Source: Stentor roeselii
Lineage: Eukaryota > Ciliophora > Heterotrichea > Heterotrichida > Stentoridae
DNA length: 64,000 nt
Direction of reading: 5' to 3'
NCBI GenBank assembly: GCA_006503475.1
Contig: RSEH01000180.1
Location: 33,190 to 97,189 of the forward strand
Part shown: piece after piece, positions 54,566-63,494 of the stretch
Layout of the letters: each line of letters opens with the position of its first letter
How positions within the stretch are numbered: the stretch's first letter is position 1
Translations under genes and position numbers: made by a program
The notes under the pieces: model-generated
Databases searched by the model: none
Seen by the model: only the letters and a program-made list of their open reading frames with translations
Told to the model about the DNA's origin: nothing

Positions 54566-55171
54566 TTAAACAATAATGCAATTGCAGATCTGTTGTTTCG
54601 GCTCATCGTAAAAGTACTTTCTTTCAAACTCATAGTTAGCCTTCAATTCTTCAGTACTTTTAAGATGTTCAGCTTCCTTAATATCAATTTTCCTTTTCAT
54701 GATTTCAATATCCTGTCTAAGTTGATTTATAACTTCAGGAATTTTCGCATCAAAACTAAACTTTTGACTTAAATTAGCTTCCATTACAGTTTTAAGTTCA
54801 TTTTCCCTCAAATTTTTTACATAAAAGGTGGTTTCGCTTGTTTCATTGACGAGTTGAACGACGTTGATTTTAACTGTGTCCAATTCTCTTTCACAGTTCT
54901 GAACTTTTCCTTTGAGACTGTTTATTTCTTGAGCGATTTCTTGACTGGCTTTTTTGTAATGATTCAAACCTTGCTTGACTCCTTTTTCAAGAACTTCTGT
55001 CAACTCCTGAATGTTTTTAATGTCCGAATCGAATGATGAGGCGAAACTTGAATTGCAAGAACTGGAACAGAATGACTCTTCGATTCGATTTTTGTTCATG
55101 TTGGGTGAAAGGGTTGGAGTCGTTTCGGCTGGACTGATGATTGTTATTTTTGGAAGCACTCGACCTTTCAT
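54566..55171 (-). CDS. Coiled-coil protein with C-terminal CaaX box
   Basis: 201 residues. The first 45 residues are Ser/Thr-rich; residues about 50-185 are coiled coil with Glu/Lys/Asn-rich heptads. The protein ends QQICNCIIV: the last four residues CIIV form a CaaX prenylation box, and the upstream Cys two residues before it could be palmitoylated. It is therefore probably a membrane-tethered structural or adaptor coiled coil. No other domain is found. It is divergent from a small plus gene at 55282, 110 bp between starts. Confidence 0.75.
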   Translation of the reverse strand: MKGRVLPKITIISPAETTPTLSPNMNKNRIEESFCSSSCNSSFASSFDSDIKNIQELTEVLEKGVKQGLNHYKKASQEIAQEINSLKGKVQNCERELDTVKINVVQLVNETSETTFYVKNLRENELKTVMEANLSQKFSFDAKIPEVINQLRQDIEIMKRKIDIKEAEHLKSTEELKANYEFERKYFYDEPKQQICNCIIV

Positions 55172-55281
55172 TATTATTTTACCATTGTTTGGGATGTAAT
55201 GATTTAAAGATTTGGATATTTACATATTTTTTATAGTTCTCCAGAGGAATTATGGCTGGAAATAAAAGAATTCTTTGAGAA

Positions 55282-55563
55282 ATGAGCGACTCGGCATCAG
55301 ACTGTCTCACAATAACAAGCCTAAAGCCCTCTGACCTAAAAATTTCATATACAGAGAACAGATCACGAACAACTTGGGATCTAGTCTCAAGATTAAGAGA
55401 GAGTTTCCACGACCTAACAATTTCAGACAATTTAAATAAAACCGGGAATCTCGACATATTTTCATCAAAATCATCTTCAAAACCTTTCCGAAAGTCAAGA
55501 AAAAGCAAACAAAGAGAAGGTAAAACCAGTTGCTGTTCATATGCAAAATGTTCAACTTTTTAG
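55282..55563 (+). CDS. Small Ser-rich protein, unknown; 3' end uncertain
   Basis: 93 residues as read: an acidic/Ser-rich N terminus (MSDSASDCLTITSLKPSDLK), a basic middle (KPFRKSRKSKQREGK) and a C-terminal SCCSYAKCSTF. No domain is recognised. Another frame shifted by one is open from about 55436 to 55604 and reads protein-like (KPVAVHMQNVQLFSNNK), suggesting an undetected junction or an assembly indel. No 15- or 16-nt GT-AG intron fits. A minus-strand frame at 55179-55508 overlaps; I prefer the plus gene on composition and start context. Ends 60 bp before the kinesin. Confidence 0.45.
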   Translation: MSDSASDCLTITSLKPSDLKISYTENRSRTTWDLVSRLRESFHDLTISDNLNKTGNLDIFSSKSSSKPFRKSRKSKQREGKTSCCSYAKCSTF

Positions 55564-55623
55564 TAATAATAAAAATGAATATCTAAGCGAATCCGTGTTC
55601 AACTAAGATTCAAAGACTTTATA

Positions 55624-58347
55624 ATGGAAAACATCATCGTGGCAGTGCGAATCAAGCCAAGTCCAAAGCCAATCAATCAAGACTGTTGGAAAGTAATAAA
55701 AGACACTCACAACGGAGTGATTTTGAACATGAGAAACAAACAAAGCTACACCTTCGACCAAGTCTTCACAGAAAACTCAACCAACGAGTTGATCTTCGAC
55801 CAGTTGGCTTTACCAATAATCCAATCTTGCATAGAAGGCTTAAATTGCACAGTCTTCGCATATGGGCAGACATCCTCAGGAAAGACCTTCACAATGCAAG
55901 GCTCAAAGGAAAGTCCAGGTCTTGTCCGTCAGTCAATCGACTACCTCTTCAAGTCCCTCTTGGAAAAGGGAGAAAACTTCTCTATTCGAATTTCATTTAT
56001 CGAGATCTACAATGAACAAATAAATGATTTACTTGATCCTTCGAAAATTAATCTGGAAATTCGAGAACACCCTGAAAAAGGAATTTATATTGATAGACTC
56101 TCGGAAATCGTTGTTGTTTCTGCTGATCAAGCTTTTAATATGCTTGATGCTGGTGAGTCTTTTAGGAAAGTCGCGGAAACGCAAATGAATTCAGTCAGTT
56201 CTCGGTCTCATTGTGTCTTTCGTGTTATGGTTGAAAGTTCTAATGGATTTGCCTCTAGGAATTCTTTGCTTAATCTTGTTGATCTTGCTGGAAGTGAAGG
56301 AGTTCAGAAGTCGAAGACTGAAGATTTGAGGTCTCGAGAAGGAAGTAATATTAATAAGTCGCTACTTTCGCTGTCTTCGGTTATTCAGAAACTTAGTGAC
56401 TCGAAAGGGTCGAAGGGATTTATTAACTTTAGAGACTCGAAAATCACTAGACTCTTGCAGCCCTCGCTAACAGGCAACTCAAGAACAGCCATAATTTGCA
56501 CAGTAAACCCAGAAGCTTCTCATTATCAAGAGTCAAATAACACCCTGATGTTCGGCATGAGAGCCAAACGCATAAAAAACGACGTAAACATCAACCAGAT
56601 GCTAATCGGTGAACAGCAGATAAAGGAACTTACATCTGAAAATAAAAAACTATCTGAAAAAGTCCAGGAATATGAAAAGATAATAAATGAGTTAGAAGGC
56701 AGAGAAGCTGTTTTTTTACAGAAGATTGAAAAATTCTCTTCAGAAATAAGTGAATTGAAAAACTTGGTAATTCGAATGGAACATGAAAAGGACCAGGTTT
56801 ACTTTGAATTAACTCAAAGTAATGAAAATAACTCAAAAATGACTGTTCTTATTGATCAGTACGAAAAGAGGATTGACATTAAATCAAATAAGATTAAGCT
56901 CATTGAAGATCAATTGAATGAAAATAATCGTGTTAAAGTTGAACTGGAAAATGAACTCTTTAAAATCAACTGTGAAAAAAATGGAATATTCTCCTCACTT
57001 CGTCAACTCAAAGCTGAAAAACTGGAACTGGAAATAGAAAAAAGTGAACTTATCGAACTAATTGCTTCTAAAGACTTCCTGATAGCAAAAGAAACGCAAA
57101 AAAATCAAGACTATGAAAAAATGTGCGAAATTTTAAACTCTCAGATGAAAGATCTGCAAAAAGACCTTGAAACTTCAAAACAACAGCAAGAAATATTAAC
57201 TGAAAACTACTCACAGACAATAGACGAACTAGAAAGGCAAAAAATTGAGGACCTTTCAAAATATCAGCAAATATTCCAAGAAAACCTTGACCAAAAACTT
57301 ATCCAAGACAAAAAAATCCACCACTTATCCAAGAAAAACCTAAAAATCACTGAAATCAACGAATCCCTTTCCTTTCAACTATCCAAAACCAAGTCAAAAT
57401 ATAGAAATTTCAAAGAAAAATCAAAATTTCATTCTTCAGAGTACCAGCAACTCACAGAAGAAAAATCTTTTTTAACCCAAACCCTTCAAGACGAGAGGTT
57501 AAAAAACATTCAACAAGTAAAAACTTTAAATGAAGAAATCACTTCAAATCAAGAATCAATTTTAAACTTAGAAAACTTCAACAAAAAGTTAAAAGAAGAC
57601 ATTGAAGAACTCCAAAAAGACCTGGACTTCCAGATAAACGAGAAACTTCTTCTAGAACAAGAAAACTTCCGTTTAGAATACGATTACAACATAAAAGAAA
57701 ACTGCATCACCATTCAATGTGATAAAGAAAACCCTGAATTCAGTCGCATCTTAGAAGAAAAACTAGAAATTCTTGAAAATTACGAAAAAATCAAAGAAAA
57801 ACTCGAAAAAGAAACTGAAAAATCTTCAAATTTAGCCGATATGATCAAAACTCAAGAAAAAGTCCTGGAAAGCCTCAGGACTTCCAATCAAGAAACCGAG
57901 TCAAAACTTTCAGAAGCGACAGAAAATATAAAAGAACTAAAAAAACAAATATCTCTCAAAAGAACCTCTCAAAGTCTCATCGATGGTGACCTTTTCAGAC
58001 CCCTTGAAGAAAGCGAGCGTTTTAACACAAAAGTCCTAATCAGCAATTTTCAATACGAGGTAAATTTACTAAATTCCGAAATTTCTTCATTAAAACAAGA
58101 AAACACGAAACTTAAAGAAAAATCATTTTCTTTCAATGATGACGAAAAATTGAAACTAAAACTCGAAATTTCAGATCTCGAAAAAAAACTCAGCAAGATC
58201 CATAATGACAACGGGTACCTTCGAGCTCAACTCGAGAGAATATCTCAAGAAACTGAGAATCTTCCTCATTTTACCAAAAAAATCTCTATGAAAAAAAATC
58301 GGATGAAGTTAGACCTGGGAGATTCTCCAAAGTGTAAACAAATGTAG
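55624..58347 (+). CDS. N-terminal-motor kinesin, kinesin-7 (CENP-E)-like
   Basis: 907 residues. The motor domain is 1-325, with P-loop GQTSSGKT at 81-88, switch I NSVSSRSH, switch II LVDLAGSE and the microtubule-binding loop SKITRLLQPSLTGNSRT. The neck is followed by a continuous coiled coil (about 335-880), so the protein is a processive plus-end-directed type. The motor start at residue 1 and its motifs resemble CENP-E-like kinesins, used at kinetochores or in cargo transport. The class is a family-level guess. The ATG is preceded by TTTATA. The last four codons and stop lie inside the first copy of a tandem 21-bp repeat. Confidence 0.93.
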   Translation: MENIIVAVRIKPSPKPINQDCWKVIKDTHNGVILNMRNKQSYTFDQVFTENSTNELIFDQLALPIIQSCIEGLNCTVFAYGQTSSGKTFTMQGSKESPGLVRQSIDYLFKSLLEKGENFSIRISFIEIYNEQINDLLDPSKINLEIREHPEKGIYIDRLSEIVVVSADQAFNMLDAGESFRKVAETQMNSVSSRSHCVFRVMVESSNGFASRNSLLNLVDLAGSEGVQKSKTEDLRSREGSNINKSLLSLSSVIQKLSDSKGSKGFINFRDSKITRLLQPSLTGNSRTAIICTVNPEASHYQESNNTLMFGMRAKRIKNDVNINQMLIGEQQIKELTSENKKLSEKVQEYEKIINELEGREAVFLQKIEKFSSEISELKNLVIRMEHEKDQVYFELTQSNENNSKMTVLIDQYEKRIDIKSNKIKLIEDQLNENNRVKVELENELFKINCEKNGIFSSLRQLKAEKLELEIEKSELIELIASKDFLIAKETQKNQDYEKMCEILNSQMKDLQKDLETSKQQQEILTENYSQTIDELERQKIEDLSKYQQIFQENLDQKLIQDKKIHHLSKKNLKITEINESLSFQLSKTKSKYRNFKEKSKFHSSEYQQLTEEKSFLTQTLQDERLKNIQQVKTLNEEITSNQESILNLENFNKKLKEDIEELQKDLDFQINEKLLLEQENFRLEYDYNIKENCITIQCDKENPEFSRILEEKLEILENYEKIKEKLEKETEKSSNLADMIKTQEKVLESLRTSNQETESKLSEATENIKELKKQISLKRTSQSLIDGDLFRPLEESERFNTKVLISNFQYEVNLLNSEISSLKQENTKLKEKSFSFNDDEKLKLKLEISDLEKKLSKIHNDNGYLRAQLERISQETENLPHFTKKISMKKNRMKLDLGDSPKCKQM

Positions 58348-58550
58348 TTTAAATGTAAACAAATGTAGTTTAAATGTAAACAAATGTAGTTTAAATGTAA
58401 ACAAATGTAGTTTAAATGTAAACAAATGTAGTTTAAATGTAAACAAATGTAGTTTAAATGTAAACAAATGTAGTTTAAATGTAAACAAATTTAGTTTAGC
58501 TAAATATAAACAAATGTAGTTTAACTAAATGTAAACAAATGTAGCTTAAC
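58333..58550. repeat. 21-bp minisatellite between convergent genes, about ten units
   Basis: Units begin TGTAAACAAATGTAG and continue TTTAAA. Seven units are identical (58333-58479). An eighth has TTTAG for TGTAG (58480-58500). Then two 25-bp variants begin TAAA and end TTTAAC or CTTAAC (58501-58550). Each unit has TAG in one frame. The kinesin stop codon is in unit 1 and the ankyrin gene's stop directly abuts the last unit. Confidence 0.93.
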
Positions 58551-59167
58551 TAAATATACTCCGCAATTTGCTGAATCACTCCACTTGGCAACTTTCCGAA
58601 ATCTTTTTGTTTCGGCCTGACCTGCTCGTAAGTCCACAAAAATCTTCTGATTATCAACCCGCGTTGACTTTCGAAGTACCTTGACCGGAGATAGTTTTTT
58701 ATCTTGGTTAAAGTTTTCATAATCTTCGGAGTCATCACTTTGAACCCGTCTGGAGGTTCTTTGTTTTGGATCATCTCGCAGATGAAGTCGTAAGATGTTC
58801 GGTTGAAGTAAATCGTTTTTGAATCTGTGTCTACCCCTTGCTCGTCTAACCATTTCACCATCTTAAAGTGACCGTTTACAGCGGCTAGGTGCATCGCGTT
58901 CATACCGTCGGTGTTGTATTCTTGGATGTCTAGATTGTAGTTGCTTCGGATGAAGTCTGCCATCGGGATTGAACCTAATGCGCAGGCCATTAATAAGATA
59001 TTGTTACCCAGCTTATCCACAGGTTTAGAAGGTGGGTGTTTCTGAATATTCAATAAGTGACTTAACAATCTAATATCTTCTTTTTCAATTGCCGATATGA
59101 TCCGAAATTTCGTACCAAATTGTGATTTCATTATAGAATTGAATTTAGATCTAAAGTCTGAAGTCAT
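58550..59167 (-). CDS. Ankyrin-repeat protein
   Basis: 205 residues. Two or three ankyrin repeats at about 15-120: FRIISAIEKEDIRLLSHLLN, GNNILLMACALGSIPMADFI and GMNAMHLAAVNGHFKMVKWL. The remaining 85 residues are basic helical sequence. A small protein-binding adaptor, no known domain fused. The stop abuts the minisatellite that separates it from the kinesin; the start lies 90 bp from the stop of the next minus gene. Confidence 0.85.
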   Translation of the reverse strand: MTSDFRSKFNSIMKSQFGTKFRIISAIEKEDIRLLSHLLNIQKHPPSKPVDKLGNNILLMACALGSIPMADFIRSNYNLDIQEYNTDGMNAMHLAAVNGHFKMVKWLDEQGVDTDSKTIYFNRTSYDFICEMIQNKEPPDGFKVMTPKIMKTLTKIKNYLRSRYFESQRGLIIRRFLWTYEQVRPKQKDFGKLPSGVIQQIAEYI

Positions 59168-59257
59168 CTAACAAATTTTTATAAATAAATCCTTAAACTA
59201 CTCAACAGATCATAAAGTAAAACAACATCTTTTATTATTGATTCCAATAAAATTAAT

Positions 59258-62083
59258 TTAATCTTCATTAATACTTACTTTAAAACTTTCTTCTATTTCT
59301 TTCATCTTGATCAACAACACAGCAAATTTTTTCGACCACTGTGAAAAAAACTTTCTTTCATAACTAGAAAGTTCATTTTCCAGTTGTCCATTACATTTAT
59401 CCCTGAAATCCTGAATACGATTAACAAGTAAATAATGGTTTTCACTATCAAACTGCTGATTTTTCATATAAAATTCAATAGACTGAGTTGCAAAATGAGC
59501 AAGTTTCTGACACTGTATTTTTATTTCTTTCAACCCTTCTTCTTTCTCAGATTTTTTTCCAGTTGATTCGATTTCTTTATGTTTCTGGCTGCTTGTCGAA
59601 GAGTTTTTATCGATTGAAGATTTTCGATTAGAGTTGCTTTTCTTTTCACTTTTTAAACTTTTTATACTTTGACTACTTTTGATGCTATCTTTAGGACTGG
59701 CTTGTTCGAAGGACCTGGCAAGAAGTCTTTCTTTACACAAGTAAAGTGTGGGATAGTCCTCAATGACCAGGTCGTCTTTGAAGTAAACGATTTCCCCAGA
59801 ATCATCATATTTCAAGTCCCAGTCAGCAGGAAACTTGGAGTTAAAAAAGTGTTCAACAAGTCTCATCTCCTGACTATTTAAATCTCTTTCAAGTCCCAAA
59901 TCACTTAAAAACGCTTTCAAGTTCTTATAAGGACTAATTGCAAGTCCTACAAACTTTTCATACCTCAAAGATAAAACATTCAAAGACACTCCTTCAGTAT
60001 CCATAAGTGACTGTATAAAAACATTAGAAAAATCTTCAGGGTATGAAAAAAGAGCAGTTTTTTTAAAGACTTCGGTTGAAAGAATCATGTCTTTTCCCAT
60101 AGTCGTGTTCTTTGCAAGACCATGTTGAAATCCAAGACTTTTCAAGTGATCAAGAGAATAAAGCGATTTAACAAACATGCTGATTTCATTGAAAAATTCA
60201 TTTTGCTTCATTTTTCTGTCCATCACAAAGTTACTTTCAAAAAAGTCTCTTTTTTCAGCATCGAACCATCCACAGTCCCACCATTCGCCTTCTCCAAAAG
60301 CAGGTCTCAACGATGCTCTAATTTTATTAAAAGAGTAGAACTGGACATTTACTCCAACTCGAGAAAAACCGTTTTTTTCAGTGATTTCTTGACTAAGACC
60401 ACAAATCGTAAGTCTCAATGATGGTCCTCGGTCTGGGCAGAGAATGGTTGAAATGCCGTGAGACTTCATCCTGTCAATCATTTCATAACCCATGACTTTG
60501 CAGTGTTGAAGGGTTAAAGATGAGGAATTCACCTGGCCGAGTACTTCGATGTCGTCTGACTGCTTCGCCCAGGAGATGACGAAGACAGGACTTGTGAATG
60601 TTACAGAGACCAGGCCGATATTGACCAGATTCAAGTTTTTATCTCCAGTTATAAAAATTTTACTCGTAAAAAAACCTTCAGCTTTTGCTTTTATAAAAAA
60701 AAAGCCAGTTTCTTCAAGTTTTAATAAAAGTTTTCCGTTGCGAGTGACTCCTTGATATCCTTTCTGCCCATTAACCAACAGTTTCACATAAACATCCTCA
60801 ATCGGCTCTCCAGTAAAAGCATGAAAAGCCAAAAAAGTGACTTCTCTAATCGAAGCCAATTCAAGATTTTCTAAAACCGTAACTTGCAGGTCATTCGCTG
60901 ATATTTTTCTATAAACATCTTTAAACTTCGTTGCCTGAACACTTAAAAAGTACTCCCCTCGAGGTACACTGATTTCATAAGTGCCTTCTCTGACTTCAGC
61001 TAATAAAAACTCTTCAGACTCTTTAAAAACAGAGACTTTCGCATTATTAACAGGAGTTTTCAACAAAACATCTCTAACAGTAACAGAAATCAAACAATTA
61101 TCCCTCGGTTTAACGCCAATATAAACATTCATGCTAAGATTCTGCATTTTTTCTTCATAAGAGTTAAAAACCTTGACAGCTCCACGGAAGTCTCTTGATT
61201 CAATTACTTCAATTTCATACTTATCCTGTGGAACCCCGTCGAAAAGACACATTCCATCACGGTCAGTCACTTTAGAATAAACCGTCATCTTCATCTTTTC
61301 AGGAACTCTTCGAAATGCCGAGGAAGGCCGTTGCGACTTGAAAGACTTGCTAGAAACTGCACTCATTGGCCGAGGTCTTGAAACCCCTGAAGACGGTCGA
61401 CGATTTTCAATCTCTGGAGCTGTTTGTCTTATCTGAACTTTTAGTCCTTTCATGTTTTTATTACCTGAAACTTCATCGAAAACTGTCACAAAAAGCTGAA
61501 AAGTTGGAAGATTTTCAGCTACTTTTAAAAGAAGGTCTGAAAGAACTGGCCATTTCCTTTCAGTCAGTTTTGAATGAATTATAAGAACGGAAAGTGAACC
61601 TTTGAACTTCTTCGCAAGTTGGACTTCGAAAGCCCCTAGTCTCTGTTTTTTGACTTCTGGGTCAAGTTTTGATAAAGGCTTTATTAAAACTTTCACCATT
61701 GGGAACCGTGAAAGGACTGAAGATTTCAGAGTTTTTGCAAGAAAAGAGTATTTTTCTGCGTCGTGTCTTGTTGTCACAGAATGTTCTTGACAGTTATCGC
61801 AGTGCTCGATTGTGAGAAGTACTTCGTGTTCACGAAGAAAGTTGTATTCTCGGAAATCGCGAATGTTTGATGATGATTTTGATTCTTCTGGCAAAATGAA
61901 TGATCGACTGTGCTTTGAGTCGGGCTTTGAATTTGGAATTGATGAGGATGGCCTTATTGGGTATGAGACTCGAGCTAGGCCTGATGGTGTGTGGTTGTAT
62001 CGTAAATCCGGAACTTTGCCGCTGGATATCCAGGGCTTTGTGTTTAGAAGTGCAGGATGGGATGCTGCGGGTTTCTCGGTCAT
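59258..62083 (-). CDS. Thioredoxin-fold (SelW-like) and repeated beta-sandwich protein
   Basis: 941 residues. After a Ser/Pro-rich N terminus, residues about 88-178 start with VLLTIEHCDNCQEHSV and continue as an alternating alpha/beta segment, a CxxC (C95, C98) thioredoxin-like fold of the SelW/Rdx type. About 215-500 contain three segments like CarboxypepD-regulatory/Cna-B beta-sandwiches (DGMCLFDGVPQDKYEIEV, EGTYEISVPRGEYFLSVQA, NGKLLLKLEETGFFFIKA). The middle (about 500-800) is unassigned globular sequence. The C terminus is Lys/Ser-rich and helical. No secretion signal is seen, so the sandwiches are probably cytosolic, perhaps in ciliary or cortical structures. I know no protein with exactly this domain order. 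Confidence 0.7.
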   Translation of the reverse strand: MTEKPAASHPALLNTKPWISSGKVPDLRYNHTPSGLARVSYPIRPSSSIPNSKPDSKHSRSFILPEESKSSSNIRDFREYNFLREHEVLLTIEHCDNCQEHSVTTRHDAEKYSFLAKTLKSSVLSRFPMVKVLIKPLSKLDPEVKKQRLGAFEVQLAKKFKGSLSVLIIHSKLTERKWPVLSDLLLKVAENLPTFQLFVTVFDEVSGNKNMKGLKVQIRQTAPEIENRRPSSGVSRPRPMSAVSSKSFKSQRPSSAFRRVPEKMKMTVYSKVTDRDGMCLFDGVPQDKYEIEVIESRDFRGAVKVFNSYEEKMQNLSMNVYIGVKPRDNCLISVTVRDVLLKTPVNNAKVSVFKESEEFLLAEVREGTYEISVPRGEYFLSVQATKFKDVYRKISANDLQVTVLENLELASIREVTFLAFHAFTGEPIEDVYVKLLVNGQKGYQGVTRNGKLLLKLEETGFFFIKAKAEGFFTSKIFITGDKNLNLVNIGLVSVTFTSPVFVISWAKQSDDIEVLGQVNSSSLTLQHCKVMGYEMIDRMKSHGISTILCPDRGPSLRLTICGLSQEITEKNGFSRVGVNVQFYSFNKIRASLRPAFGEGEWWDCGWFDAEKRDFFESNFVMDRKMKQNEFFNEISMFVKSLYSLDHLKSLGFQHGLAKNTTMGKDMILSTEVFKKTALFSYPEDFSNVFIQSLMDTEGVSLNVLSLRYEKFVGLAISPYKNLKAFLSDLGLERDLNSQEMRLVEHFFNSKFPADWDLKYDDSGEIVYFKDDLVIEDYPTLYLCKERLLARSFEQASPKDSIKSSQSIKSLKSEKKSNSNRKSSIDKNSSTSSQKHKEIESTGKKSEKEEGLKEIKIQCQKLAHFATQSIEFYMKNQQFDSENHYLLVNRIQDFRDKCNGQLENELSSYERKFFSQWSKKFAVLLIKMKEIEESFKVSINED

Positions 62084-63494
62084 TTTTAATTGGATTTGAA
62101 TTGGGAGGTTTGGAATGGGTTTGTGGGATTTGGGGTTGGAGAAAGGGGGTTGATTGCAGAAAGGGTGCAGGAGAGGATTTATCGGGAGGATAGTAAGTGG
62201 ATTATTAGGTTAAGCACTTATAATTTCCATATACTAGTCAAGGTTAATTACCTCATCAAATTAACTAACTTGTAAACTGTACTTTTAACACTAATCAATA
62301 TATTCTGTTGTAGAAATTCATTAATCAATGAGCATATATGATCCGAAAGCTCAGAAATTCATCTTAGGACTGATTATAAATATATAAACTAATCAACCTA
62401 ATTTAAAAGTCCAATTCATTAAAATTTTAATCCTTTTCCCACTTCTAACCTCCGTATTTGATGCTCACATATGAGGTTGATACTAATCAACAAGATTAAT
62501 GCCAATAACAGGATTTATAGTTGTTAAAAGATATTTGATTAGCTTATATAGATTCAAGACTTCTCTTTAAAGTACTTCAAAACTCTTTTATGCTTATAGC
62601 TTACCAGTTTAGACTTGAATCTGGTTATCGATACTGGAAAACTAGAGAAACTTAATATTAGATTAATATAGAATTACTTAGCTTGCATTGACATTGAAGA
62701 ATTAGCAAAAATTAACTTGAATCAGCTGAATAGTTAGAAAATTTATTTAATTCTAATGATTTTTAGATCTAGATTAATGATCTTTAACTATCTTGCAAAG
62801 AGAGAACCAAGGTTGAATTCTTTAATAAAGTAATAAAACTCAAGATTTTTGCAGCTAAGAGATCGAATTTAGGAATTGAATGAAACTAGCTAAGGAATGG
62901 ATCGGGTAAATTTGAAGAATATAGAGTATCCAACTCAAAGAAGTATCAGAGCATTCTGTAATCCATGAAAGAGACTGACTTTATTATCAATAAGGGAAAC
63001 GATAAAGAAATTGTGCTCAAAGTAAAGAATTTGTAAAGATCTAACATTTCCTAATATTTAGTCAACACTAGGAAGATCTAAGTCCACTGAAATGTTTACT
63101 TGATAAGATAATAAAAGCAAAAATTATCTAATTACCGTTAATTTGGTCGCTAATGAAATAAGATTATTTAACCCCTTATAATTTGAGTTCTTTGAATATA
63201 ATTTACAAGATTAATCGAAAAGGTCTGAAAAGCGATCCATATAAATACAAAATCTGCATTCAAAAACTTTAGATATATGAAGAGAAAGCCTAAACAAGAT
63301 TAATCTTAGATTATTCATTTAAAACTTAGCAAAAATCAATTTTTTTACACATAATTCTTAAATTTTCAAATAATAATCCCAGAAATCTTAAATTTTCACT
63401 AATCCTTGAAAAATGATACAAGGTTATAATCAACTTTTCCAATCTAGATTTCGAATTCATTTTTCCATATTGACAATTCGTCAACGATAAATCA
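62084..63494. other. AT-rich intergenic region
   Basis: 1.4 kb between divergent genes. The first 120 bp (62090-62200) is G-rich on the plus strand, like the region upstream of other minus-strand starts. The rest is AT-rich with no frame. Promoters of both flanking genes should lie here. Confidence 0.5.

Noticed and set aside
55179-55508. Minus-strand open frame of 109 codons overlapping the small plus gene
   Set aside because: Its composition looks like the complement of Ser-rich coding sequence and it ends 7 bp before another minus gene's start; the plus reading has the better start context.
58334-58500. Minisatellite units as tandem 14-nt introns
   Set aside because: 14 nt is below the observed 15-16 nt length, position 10 is not distinct from chance in identical copies, and the array sits after the kinesin's natural coiled-coil end.
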